Notes: generated from the letters alone by a model not told the origin. Counted from the first letter of the stretch, positions 1 through 5,998 are shown. The stretch is 9,243 bases of DNA from Embleya sp040605455 (GCF_040605455.1 NZ_JBEXCV010000238.1:1-9243); one strand, 5' to 3'. Translations and numbers: made by a program.

Positions 1-166
1 CGCCCGCCCCCCGCCGCGCGGCCCCCGACCCGCCGTCCGGGTTCGTTCGCGATCGGCCGTACGCCCGCGATATCCCCGGCCCCGCCTTGGTTGACGCGCA
101 GGGCGTCGGGCAAGGTGCCGGTGAAAGCGGAACGGGCATTGACGATCCACAGACCGCGGGACCCTG
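1..166. other. Left-edge non-coding stretch
   Basis: I see no gene I can support here. The last 30 or so bases before position 167 resemble the stretch just upstream of the intact ATPase gene at 1804: both have a CGGGCAT word, a CAGAGACCG/ACAGACCGC-like word and then the start codon. The duplicated segment therefore includes some 5' flank as well as coding sequence. The word TTGACG occurs at 91-96 and also upstream of the intact copy at 1743-1748, but neither has a convincing -10 partner. Confidence 0.4.
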
Positions 167-421
167 GTGGACACGACGAGCGTCGACGCCCCCACCGATC
201 GTCGCGCGACCACCGTCGCCGACGCACGTGTTGCCGGCCGGGCCTTCCCGGCGGGCCACGGGCAGCCGGAGATCGCCCCCGAAGTCGCCGAGACCGTCCT
301 GCTGCTCGTCTCGGACGGCCCGCACGTCGCCACCGGCCGGTGGCGGCCCGGGCTCCCGCTCCCGCGCTCCCGGGCGTCCTTCAAAGGCGCAGCCAGGCGG
401 CCAGGCCCGACAGGGCGATGA
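167..421 (+). pseudogene. Truncated paralogue of the RsbW-like ATPase (N-terminal remnant)
   Basis: Read from GTG 167, the first 49 codons align without gaps to the start of the intact ATPase gene at 1804. Both begin MDT.SVD, share a Gly-Gln-Pro near residue 33 and share an AETV...L.VS stretch just before the N-box, with about half the residues identical by eye. After the serine at residue 49 (near 313) the similarity ends. The N-box (E-x-x-x-N), the aspartate motif and the glycine loop that bind ATP are all absent, and the frame runs on as low-complexity Arg/Pro/Gly sequence to a TGA at 419-421, overlapping the 3' end of the YdcF-like gene on the other strand. It cannot encode a working ATPase. 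It is best read as a duplicated and then broken gene. A short expressed peptide is possible, but no good ribosome site is seen. Confidence 0.65.
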
Positions 422-1385
422 GCAGGCACACGCCGAGGTTGACGGCCTTGTAGGTCAGGAAGACCGCGACGAACTCGCGGATCGTGGCGCTGGGCCGGAA
501 GTACGAAGCCGTCGGCGCGCCGATCACTTGGCCGCGGACTCCGGTGTGTCGGGCGGTCAGGGCGGCGCGGAGGGCGTGGAAGTTGTTGGTGACGATCAGG
601 CATCGGTAGTCGGGGTTGTCGGCGGTCATGATGGCCTTGCTGAAAAGCAGGTTTTCCTCGGTGGTCCGCGAGCGGTCCTCGCGCACGATTCGTTCCGCGG
701 GGATTCCCCGGGCGATCAGATAGTCGGCCATCGCGTGCGACTCGGGCAGTTTCTCGTCGGGGCCTTGGCCGCCCGACGTGATGAGCACGGGTTGGTTGCC
801 GCGCGCGACTTGGGCCTCGAAGAGGGTTTGCGCGCGGTCGAGCCGACTGGCCAGCAGGGGTGGCACCGTCTCGCCGCCGATGAGGCCGGAGCCGAGTACG
901 ACCACGAAGTCGACCGAGCGGCGCACCCACAACCACCCGTAGAGGAAGCCGTAGCCGACGAAGCACACCAGCAGGAAGGACACGTAGCCGACCACCACGA
1001 CGATGGTGGCGGTGACCACGATCAGCGTGTGCGAGCGTGTGAGCACGGCCGTCACGAGAAGTGCGAGTACGGCGACGATGGCCAGCCCCGCCAGGAGCGA
1101 GAGCAGGTTGGCGGGACGGATTCCCTCCCGACGCACCATCGTCGCGCCGTTGGACACCAGCGCACCGGCCAGCACGAGTACGCCCACGGCCGGTACGAGC
1201 AGGAGGAGCGCGACCACCACCGTGACGAACGGCCGCGGTATCCGACCCAGTTCACCGATCAGTGCGACGATCAGGGCGGCGAGGGCCAGGCCCAGAAACA
1301 CGGCGTTGCCGAACTTGCGGCGGTCGCGCAGGACTCCGACCAGAAAAAGCAAAAAGAACAATGCGGAAACCATGTAGACGAACAC
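381..1385 (-). CDS. YdcF/SanA/ElyC-family (DUF218) membrane protein
   Basis: This 334-residue protein has several N-terminal hydrophobic segments (roughly residues 4-19, 28-44, 52-78, 93-115 and 120-152), a DUF218 domain of about residues 157-295, and a last hydrophobic stretch near 305-330. Family signatures are visible: a strand VVVLGSG (161-167), SGGQG.DE..PES (204-216), and a TTEEN motif (241-245) after GIPAERI. The family is linked to cell-envelope functions in other bacteria (SanA and ElyC in enterobacteria), but the reaction of this long membrane-anchored actinobacterial form is not established. The GTG at 1385 is preferred over the ATG at 1373 because it has an AGGA word 7 bases upstream and lies at the expected start of transcription of the promoter at 1392-1419. 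The gene is divergent from the ATPase gene, and its 3' end overlaps the broken paralogue at 167-421. Its codon use is like that of its neighbours. Confidence 0.87.
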   Translation of the reverse strand: MFVYMVSALFFLLFLVGVLRDRRKFGNAVFLGLALAALIVALIGELGRIPRPFVTVVVALLLLVPAVGVLVLAGALVSNGATMVRREGIRPANLLSLLAGLAIVAVLALLVTAVLTRSHTLIVVTATIVVVVGYVSFLLVCFVGYGFLYGWLWVRRSVDFVVVLGSGLIGGETVPPLLASRLDRAQTLFEAQVARGNQPVLITSGGQGPDEKLPESHAMADYLIARGIPAERIVREDRSRTTEENLLFSKAIMTADNPDYRCLIVTNNFHALRAALTARHTGVRGQVIGAPTASYFRPSATIREFVAVFLTYKAVNLGVCLLIALSGLAAWLRL

Positions 1386-1391
1386 CGCCGG

Positions 1392-1419
1392 ATCCTATGC
1401 GGCGCGTCGGACCGGACAA
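1392..1419 (-). promoter_or_regulatory. Probable leaderless promoter of the YdcF-like gene
   Basis: Read on the - strand, TTGTCC (1419-1414) is a -35 box, followed by a 16-base spacer and TAGGAT (1397-1392), a canonical Streptomyces -10. Only six bases separate the -10 from the GTG at 1385, so transcription would begin at or next to the start codon. The AGGA inside the -10 could also pass for a ribosome site, but the two readings cannot both act on the same transcript. Confidence 0.6.
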
Positions 1420-1803
1420 TGGGCACGTCCGCACCCGGACCGACAACGGTCCGCGCGCGATGGCCGTCGCGGCCACGAGCGGTGGGGCGCGGGCGGGTTG
1501 GGCCTTGTTGCCCACGGTCTTCGCGCAAAGCCGTCCCGGCGATATCCCAATGCGGACTGCCATCCGCAGGGTCCGGGCCTGTCCGGTCGCTGGGCGCGGG
1601 TTTGGGGTCCGGGTTCACCGCTGTCGGGCGTGGCGTGCGCCGGTGTGTGGCAGAGGCGGGTGTCCGCCTCGACAGTGCCGGCGGCCAAGATCTGGTACCC
1701 CTCCTGGTGAGACCTCTTCGAGGCAAGGCAGTCGTCGTCGGATTGACGGCCGCGGAGCGGGGCACGAACACCGGGCATCGACTACAGAGACCGGGGTGAC
1801 CTG
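1420..1803. other. Divergent intergenic region with short inverted repeats
   Basis: This spacer between the YdcF-like and ATPase genes holds no gene I can support. Two inverted repeats stand out: CGGACC/GGTCCG with a six-base loop at 1436-1453, 16 bases upstream of the YdcF -35 box, and TGCGGA/TCCGCA with a six-base loop at 1551-1568. Either could be an operator, but both are short enough to arise by chance at this GC content. A GGGG word at 1793-1796 lies 7 bases before the ATG at 1804 and is the likely ribosome site for the ATPase gene. Confidence 0.4.
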
Positions 1804-2196
1804 ATGGACACGATGAGCGTCGATGTCGCACCCGTCCGCTCGGCGACCTCACTCGCCGGCGCACGCGAGAACACCCGGACCTTCCTCGAACGCCTCGGGC
1901 AACCGACGATCGCAACCGACGACGCCGAGACCGTCGTCCTGGTCGTCTCGGAACTCGTCACCAACGCCCTGCGCCACGGCGGCGGCACCTGCACCCTCGA
2001 GCTGACCGCGCACCCGGACACCGTCGAGGTGGCCGTACACGACCACAGCCCCCGGACCCCGCGCATGCGCACCCCCGACCTCAACGACGGCACCGGAGGC
2101 TTCGGCCGGCCCATGGTCAACCGCCTCGCCCGCACCACCGCCGTCACCCACCGGCCATCCGGCGGCAAGACCGTCAGCGCCCACCTCGCCCGATAG
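1804..2196 (+). CDS. RsbW/SpoIIAB-like ATP-binding protein (HATPase_c_2)
   Basis: This 130-residue cytoplasmic protein has the size and motif order of the anti-sigma-factor kinase family. The N-box SELVTNALRHG (49-59) carries the Mg2+-binding Asn54 and Glu50, the G1 motif is VHDHSP with Asp80, and the glycine loop is GTGGFGRPM (96-104). Family members bind a sigma factor or phosphorylate a STAS-domain antagonist on Ser/Thr. Streptomyces genomes carry many orphan copies, so the partner here cannot be named. No sigma factor or STAS gene is in the window, but a SpoIIE-type phosphatase converges on it 450 bases downstream. The ATG at 1804 has a GGGG ribosome site 7 bases upstream and aligns with the start of the broken copy at 167. 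The G1 loop has His where many members have Ser/Asp-rich residues, which is not disqualifying. Confidence 0.9.
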   Translation: MDTMSVDVAPVRSATSLAGARENTRTFLERLGQPTIATDDAETVVLVVSELVTNALRHGGGTCTLELTAHPDTVEVAVHDHSPRTPRMRTPDLNDGTGGFGRPMVNRLARTTAVTHRPSGGKTVSAHLAR

Positions 2197-2256
2197 CGCC
2201 GAAGCGCCGGCACCGACCGGGGCGACCAGCGCCTCTCCGAGTCGACTCTCACCGAC

Positions 2257-2275
2257 GGCGGCCGCGACGGCCGCC
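2257..2275 (+). terminator. Candidate hairpin terminator after the ATPase gene
   Basis: GGCGGCC and GGCCGCC form a perfect 7-bp stem with a GCGAC loop, 61 bases past the ATPase stop codon. There is no T-run, as is common for actinomycete terminators, so the call rests on the stem and its position only. Confidence 0.4.
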
Positions 2276-2648
2276 CGTGGCGCCGGCTCTCGTTCCGATC
2301 TTGCCCACCCTCCGCCGCAGGGATCAAGGTCGCCGTTCCAAGACGGGGCGCGGTGGGAAACCGCGGCGGTGTCAGGACACGCGAGGAAGCGGCAAGCCTT
2401 GTCCGGCCCGGCCGGTCCGGAGTCCCAGCCCCGGGGGCGAGGTGCTCGGGACGGTGCCGGAGAGTGATCAGCCCGGCCCGGCGGGCCTCTGACAAGGAAT
2501 GCCCGACGATGCTCCCGCGCCCGGAGAAGGCCGCGCGCATCGTCCCGCGAGCGTCGCGCTCTCGACGGCAGCAGAGAGGATGTGGACGGCCGAGGCGGAA
2601 GGCTTCGATCGCCCGGTCGAACCGTCGTTCGGGGTTGCCGGCGTATCG
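2276..2648. other. Convergent intergenic region, no supported gene
   Basis: This is the gap between the ends of the ATPase gene and the phosphatase gene. Several open frames cross it, but none shows recognisable motifs or a ribosome site. On the - strand it is where the missing C-terminal part of the SpoIIE-type phosphatase would be expected. I looked in all three - frames for the family's TDG(V/I)TEA motif and did not find it, so that part appears deleted or replaced rather than merely shifted in frame. Confidence 0.45.
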
Positions 2649-3698
2649 CTACCGGATGCTCGGCGCCGTCGGCCCCGTGTCCGGGCGCGTGTTCGTGTCC
2701 TCGAGGTGTTCCTCGTACAGTTCGACGGGCAGGCCCATCGCGGTGCCCATCGGGTGCGCCAGCGGGCGTTCCAACGTGGCGACCCACTTGCCGTTGCGAA
2801 TCAGGACCGGTGGGTGGTGGCCGCGGTTGACCCAGGTCAAAGCGCCGGTGAGCAGGTCGAGTTCGGCGATGATCGCGGTGGCGTACCGGCTGCGACCGAA
2901 CTGTTCCACAAGGGCGGCCTCGATCACCTCGCTCGTCTCCACCAGGCCCACCCCGTGACGGCGGCTGCTGCGGCAACCGGCCAGGGCGAGGGCGACGGTC
3001 AGGCCGGCGGAGGTGTCGTGGCCCATCGCGTCGAAGACGGCCAGGTGCGCGGTGTCGCCGTCGACGGCGTACTCGTACGCGTCGCCGCCCATCTCGTACG
3101 CGGGCTCCATGGCCGCGCTGACGGTGACCTGCTCGCCGGCGAAGGAACCGGGCGGCATCAGGGTCCACTGCATCTCGGCGGCCAGCCCCATCGGGCGGGT
3201 ACGGACCAGGCGCTCGTACGAGTCGCTGTACGCGCGCTTGCTCACCAGCAACAGACCCACCAGGAGCGCGAGGTCCAGCGCCCGGTCCAGGACCGCGTCG
3301 TCGGCGTCGTCGGTCTCCAGACCCAGGACGCCCAGACGTTCGGCGCCATCCATGAGCGGAAGCCACAGACGCCTCGTGTACGGGTCGCCGGACTCGGTCT
3401 CGTCGACGCCGGCCGGAGCCTCAACGAGTTCGGCGCTCTGGAAGGCGCGACCGGCCAGCGTGGCGTCCACCCGCAATTCCGTCTCGGGCGCACCGTCCGC
3501 GCCCTCCTCGTCCTCGCCTCGGCCGGGAACCAGGCGCAGCAGTCGCTGCTGCACGTCCACCAGGTAGACCTGCGGGCACGCCAGCCCCAACGGTCGGGCG
3601 TGCGCGGCGATCAGACCCGGAAGATCCTCCAGAACGGCGTGGCGACTCGCCCGGAGCAACCCGCCCGCCGTGGCCACACCGTTCGAAAGAGCCTTCAC
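2649..3698 (-). CDS. SpoIIE/RsbU-type PP2C phosphatase with GAF-like sensor domain, C-terminally truncated
   Basis: This 349-residue protein begins at GTG 3698, which has an AGGACAGGA-like ribosome site about 7 bases upstream. An N-terminal GAF-like region (about 15-160) contains VYLVD.QQRLL, TLAGRAFQ and LWLPLMDG.ERLGVL. A linker KRAYSD...MGLAAEMQW.LMPP leads into a SpoIIE domain with GGDAYEY (metal Asp206), FDAMGHD (metal Asp223) and WVNRGHHPP (290-297). Such enzymes dephosphorylate a STAS anti-sigma antagonist, freeing sigma from an RsbW-type kinase like the one encoded opposite. After YEEHLE (residue 333) the protein ends within 16 unrelated residues. Relatives continue for roughly 80-100 residues with PGD.LLLYTDGVTEA and a further metal-binding Asp. 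It may therefore be inactive, act as a decoy, or be a recent pseudogene. The frame stays open upstream of 3698, but that part has no motifs. Confidence 0.85.
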   Translation of the reverse strand: MKALSNGVATAGGLLRASRHAVLEDLPGLIAAHARPLGLACPQVYLVDVQQRLLRLVPGRGEDEEGADGAPETELRVDATLAGRAFQSAELVEAPAGVDETESGDPYTRRLWLPLMDGAERLGVLGLETDDADDAVLDRALDLALLVGLLLVSKRAYSDSYERLVRTRPMGLAAEMQWTLMPPGSFAGEQVTVSAAMEPAYEMGGDAYEYAVDGDTAHLAVFDAMGHDTSAGLTVALALAGCRSSRRHGVGLVETSEVIEAALVEQFGRSRYATAIIAELDLLTGALTWVNRGHHPPVLIRNGKWVATLERPLAHPMGTAMGLPVELYEEHLEDTNTRPDTGPTAPSIR

Positions 3699-3780
3699 AC
3701 GGCATCCTGTCCTGATTCGAGACCCGCATCCCCCAGCGTCGGTCACGGCGACGTCGTTCGACTCGTGCCGGTCGGGCAGC

Positions 3781-3810
3781 ATCCGAAAGTAACAGAGACA
3801 GCCCCCGCAA
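3781..3810 (-). promoter_or_regulatory. Candidate promoter of the phosphatase gene
   Basis: On the - strand TTGCGG (3810-3805) and TCGGAT (3786-3781) are separated by 18 bases. The -10 differs from TAGGAT at one position. It would give a 5' leader of about 75 bases before GTG 3698. Confidence 0.4.
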
Positions 3811-3824
3811 CTCTCACAGCGCCC

Positions 3825-3848
3825 GCACCCGGCCCCTATTCCGGGTGC
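3825..3848. repeat. Perfect 8-bp stem-loop upstream of the phosphatase promoter
   Basis: GCACCCGG and CCGGGTGC flank an eight-base loop containing CTATT. It begins 14 bases beyond the candidate -35 box of the phosphatase gene. It could be an operator, or a terminator shielding the promoter from read-through. The sequence alone does not decide. Confidence 0.45.
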
Positions 3849-3864
3849 CCGGGCCGGCGGTCGC

Positions 3865-3984
3865 CTACGTCGCCCGAGCGACGTCACGCAGGTGGGGCCC
3901 GCCGTACGCGTCGGTCGACCGACCGAGGCCGTCCATGCCCTTGACGGCCGGCAGCACGTCGTCGGCGGCCGAGACCGACCGATG
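3865..3984 (-). pseudogene. Possible C-terminal fragment of a lost minus-strand gene
   Basis: The - strand frame ending at the TAG 3867-3865 reads as ordinary protein over its last 39 codons (VSAADDVLPAVKGMDGLG, then STDAYGGPHLRDVAR), with G/C-ending codons throughout. No start codon with a ribosome site precedes it. The segment upstream (4074-4247) is related to the 5' flank of the intact gene at 5220-5756, so this may be what remains of a gene that once had the same promoter region. No family is recognised. High GC content makes chance open frames common, so this is weak. Confidence 0.25.
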
Positions 3985-4073
3985 GGCCAAGGGGGTGCCG
4001 CGACCGGCGGGTCGTCCTGCCTTCGTGTCGTGGGTCGGCCGGCCGCCGGCCCCCGAGCCGGGTGCAGGTCGAA

Positions 4074-4247
4074 GGCCACCCGGACGGGCGACCGTGAACC
4101 CTTGGGGTTTCGGGGCAGGAATCGCCTCGGGCGCGGCACCGGTCGTCGGGGAAGAAAGACCCGGGCCGCGCCCCTCCACGACCGCCCCCTTCGACCCAAC
4201 GCGGACCAGCCGCACGGGATGCGGGCATTGCGACGATCGGGTCACCA
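4074..4247. repeat. Dispersed repeat A, copy 1 (related to 5794-5966)
   Basis: This segment aligns over its whole length with 5794-5966 in the same orientation, with roughly 70% matching bases by eye and few gaps. The best blocks are the left end (GGCCACCCGGACGGG), a central GGGCGCGG...CGGGGAAG.AAG.CCCGG stretch, and the right end 4217-4247, where 29 of 31 bases match. It covers no gene I can support. The second copy lies directly upstream of a --strand gene, which suggests the unit carries a promoter or control region. Confidence 0.7.
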
Positions 4248-4321
4248 ACCTCGCCGACCCGGCGGGCGACCGGCACGGAGCAGCCGCGTCACCCGGGCGC
4301 GGCCCGATCGTTGTCACCGAC

Positions 4322-4358
4322 GTGGGGGCCGGTTCACCACCCCCGCTGCCGGCCCCAC
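4322..4358. repeat. Long hairpin next to the 15-bp stem-loop
   Basis: GTGGGGGCCGG and CCGGCCCCAC can pair around a 16-base loop, with one bulged G. It ends two bases before the hairpin at 4360-4396, so the two would form a tandem structure. Confidence 0.5.
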
Positions 4359-4359
4359 C

Positions 4360-4396
4360 CGTGCCCGGCGGTCCCTCACCCGGACCGCCGGGCACG
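4360..4396. terminator. Perfect 15-bp stem-loop
   Basis: The arms 4360-4374 and 4382-4396 are exact reverse complements (CGTGCCCGGCGGTCC pairs with its complement) around the seven-base loop CTCACCC. This is the strongest simple hairpin in the window. It would work as an intrinsic terminator on either strand, but no intact gene ends just before it. It may mark the edge of a lost gene, or be a structured element in its own right. Confidence 0.55.
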
Positions 4397-4416
4397 CGCC
4401 ACCACAGCCCGCACAG

Positions 4417-4432
4417 GCGGCCCGCGGGCCGC
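4417..4432. repeat. 16-bp perfect palindrome
   Basis: GCGGCCCGCGGGCCGC reads the same on both strands. It follows the two hairpins at 4322-4396. The rest of 4248-4545 is GC-rich sequence in which I see no gene. Confidence 0.5.
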
Positions 4433-4545
4433 GACCGAGCGCCCTCACCCGGACGCGGCCCCAGCCCGTGCCCACGAACCCGGCAGCGGGAATACACCGG
4501 CCCGCGATCGGGTACCGGAACCGCGTCCGGGCCGGGGCGGCGCCC

Positions 4546-4995
4546 GTCGCCTCGGCCTGGGGCGTGGGCTTGTACTCCTGCCGCGGCCAGTCCTCGAAGA
4601 CCTTCGTCCACGAGGCCGTCGTCGAATACCTGCGTCGGGGGCGGCCCTTGAGCGTGCTCTTCGCGGGCGACTGGGACCCCACGGGCAGATCCGTACCCCG
4701 CTCGGTGGTCGAACGCATGGAGCGCTACGGCAACGGCGGCCTCGAGCTCGACTTCCGGCAGATCGCCGTCACCGCCGACGACGTGCGCTCCGGCCGGTTC
4801 ACCACCCACGACGTGAACACCGCCGACGCCAACTACCGCCGCTACCGCGAGGAATGCCTGCGGGAAGACATCGATCCGCACCTCGCGGTCGAGGTCGAAG
4901 CCCTCGACCCGGGCCTGCTCCGCCGCCGTCTCGAAAGCGCGATCGAGGCCCTGATCGACGACATCGACGGTTGGAACGCGCTGTACGCGGCGTAG
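4546..4995 (+). pseudogene. 5'-truncated TOPRIM protein (Topo VI A/Spo11-like)
   Basis: About 149 codons read as the C-terminal half of a stand-alone TOPRIM protein. It opens with WGVGLYSCRGQSSKTF and a helix, then VLFAGDWDPTGRSVP, which carries the D-x-D metal pair of TOPRIM (codons at 4669 and 4675). Next come LDFRQIAVTADDV, FTTHDVNTADANYRRYREE, and a C-terminal VEVEALDP..LRRRLESAI.ALIDDID. This order matches the TOPRIM domain of Topo VI A/Spo11-like proteins found on phages and mobile elements. The in-frame sequence upstream of about 4546 is hairpin-rich and shows no protein motifs, and there is no start codon with a ribosome site; the nearest, GTG 4564, lacks one. The N-terminal half with the DNA-binding region is therefore missing. 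After the TAG at 4993-4995 the same frame stays protein-like for about 25 codons. Confidence 0.65.
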
Positions 4996-5119
4996 GACCG
5001 CGACCGCACCGTGCTCCGCGCGATCACCGACGCGATCGGCGGCCTTGCCGGGGACGGCGGCGACAAAACCGAACGGCGCCCAGGACGACGGGGCGTAGAC
5101 CGCCGGCGCCCGGGCGGGT

Positions 5120-5169
5120 GTTACCCGAGGCCCTGTCGACGGGTAACGAATCCGTTACCCGTGCAGGTC
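5120..5169. repeat. Structured repeat R, copy 1
   Basis: This 50-bp unit shares about 44 positions with 6118-6165. It holds GTTACCCG, then CCTGTCG, then a 9-bp perfect stem CGGGTAACG / CGTTACCCG (5140-5161) with loop AATC, then GCAGGTC. CCTG and CAGG can pair as an outer stem. A third GTTACCCG lies at 5187-5194. It sits between the convergent ends of the TOPRIM remnant (4995) and the 178-residue gene (5220), so it could act as a two-way terminator. Confidence 0.7.
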
Positions 5170-5219
5170 GGCGGCGGGATCCAGGCGTTACCCGAGCAGC
5201 AGAACGGGGCCGGGTCGGG

Positions 5220-5756
5220 TCAGGCGCAGGCGAGGGTGCGGATGCGGTCCCGGCGCCACAGGAGGACCTGGGTGGTGTCGGCGCCGTACCAGCCGGTGCC
5301 GTAGGCCACCGCCAGGTCCGGGTACTCCTCGGCCCAGTCCTCGAGTTCGGCGCGTTCGTCCTCGTCCATCCCGTACGGCGCCGCCGTCAACGCGACCGGT
5401 TGCCCGTCCAGGGACCGGGTGGTGACGTGGTCCGTCCAGCGCCACCGGTCGCACTCGCCGTACGGGCATCCGGCGCCGCCCCGCCGGCGCAGCCACTGCG
5501 GGCAACAGCCCAGGTCGTCCGGGCGCGGCCCGTGGCGCTGGGCCCATGCGACGAGGATCCGTTGGGCGTCGCGGCGTCCGCGCAGGGCCGCCTCGAACAC
5601 GGCGTCGGGGTCGTCGCGGGTGCGGTGGTTGCGGCTGGGCGGGTCGGCGATCCCGTACGGCCACGCGATGGTGCCGTCCTCGCGACGTCCGAAGAGCGCG
5701 ACGGCGCGGGCGTTCACACCGCTCGGATCGTCGCGGTCGGGAACGGTGCTCGTCAT
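5220..5756 (-). CDS. Conserved-looking hypothetical protein, 178 residues, Cys-containing
   Basis: The ATG at 5756 is preceded by GGAAGG with six bases of spacing, the best ribosome site in the window. That rules against the longer GTG start at 5774. The protein is soluble-looking and acidic toward the C-terminus (MDEDERAELEDWAEEYPD). Its middle has a cysteine pair and two more cysteines, DLGCCPQWLRRRGGAGCPYGECDRW (C-C-x13-C-x4-C), which may bind zinc. It ends in a strand-rich segment with GTGWYGADTTQVLLWRRDRI. I recall similar proteins of unknown function in actinomycetes, but cannot name a family. It is transcribed toward the TOPRIM remnant and ends 26 bases from the third GTTACCCG word. 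Its 5' flank is copy 2 of repeat A. No function is proposed. Confidence 0.8.
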   Translation of the reverse strand: MTSTVPDRDDPSGVNARAVALFGRREDGTIAWPYGIADPPSRNHRTRDDPDAVFEAALRGRRDAQRILVAWAQRHGPRPDDLGCCPQWLRRRGGAGCPYGECDRWRWTDHVTTRSLDGQPVALTAAPYGMDEDERAELEDWAEEYPDLAVAYGTGWYGADTTQVLLWRRDRIRTLACA

Positions 5757-5793
5757 GAATCGCCTTCCGATCACGGGTGGGCCCGGGACAGAG

Positions 5794-5966
5794 GGCCACC
5801 CGGACGGGTGACCCGTGAAAGCGTCGGCCTGCGGGCAGGTACACCCCGGGCGCGGTTCCGGGTCCTCGGGGAAGGAAGGCCCGGACCGCGCCCACCCGTG
5901 GTGCCTACGCCCGTTGAACGAGGGTCCGGGATCCCGGATGCGGGCGTTGCGACGTTCGGGTCACCA
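5794..5966. repeat. Dispersed repeat A, copy 2
   Basis: This is the partner of 4074-4247. Here it begins 38 bases upstream of the ATG of the 178-residue gene, so it probably carries that gene's promoter on the - strand, though no clear -35/-10 pair is visible. It contains a short inverted repeat ACGGGT-G-ACCCGT (5804-5816) that is degraded in copy 1, and a GGGTCACC word at its right end that is kept in both copies. Confidence 0.7.
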
Positions 5967-5998
5967 CACACCCGCGTCCGAGCCGGCGGTGGGGCGAT

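Noticed and set aside
1743..1771. TTGACG as -35 box of the ATPase gene
   Set aside because: No TAnnnT-like -10 at 16-19 bases; the sequence there is GAACAC.
87..1799. Open + frame of 570 codons
   Set aside because: It runs antisense to the YdcF-like gene. Its product is low-complexity (His/Asp/Gln/Arg-rich), without motifs, and the - strand reading has clear domains and a promoter.
2471..2486. GCCCG/CGGGC hairpin as terminator of the phosphatase gene
   Set aside because: It is a 5-bp stem over 160 bases beyond the stop codon, and such stems are frequent at this GC content.
2200..2640. Frameshifted remainder of the phosphatase C-terminus
   Set aside because: No - strand frame shows a TDG(V/I)TEA-like segment or other similarity. 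One frame near 2575-2640 (AGNPERRFDRAIEAFRLG) looks protein-like but does not match the family.
1849..3366. Open - frame of 505 codons spanning the phosphatase and ATPase genes
   Set aside because: Arg/Pro/Gly-rich composition, no ribosome site, and it overlaps two motif-bearing genes in other frames.
2499..3944. Open + frame of 481 codons antisense to the phosphatase
   Set aside because: It mirrors the phosphatase codons and has no motifs of its own.
3699..4199. N-terminal extension of the phosphatase to 4199
   Set aside because: The added 167 residues are Arg/Pro-rich and cross repeat A and the phosphatase promoter candidate. GTG 3698 has a good ribosome site and begins where family similarity begins.
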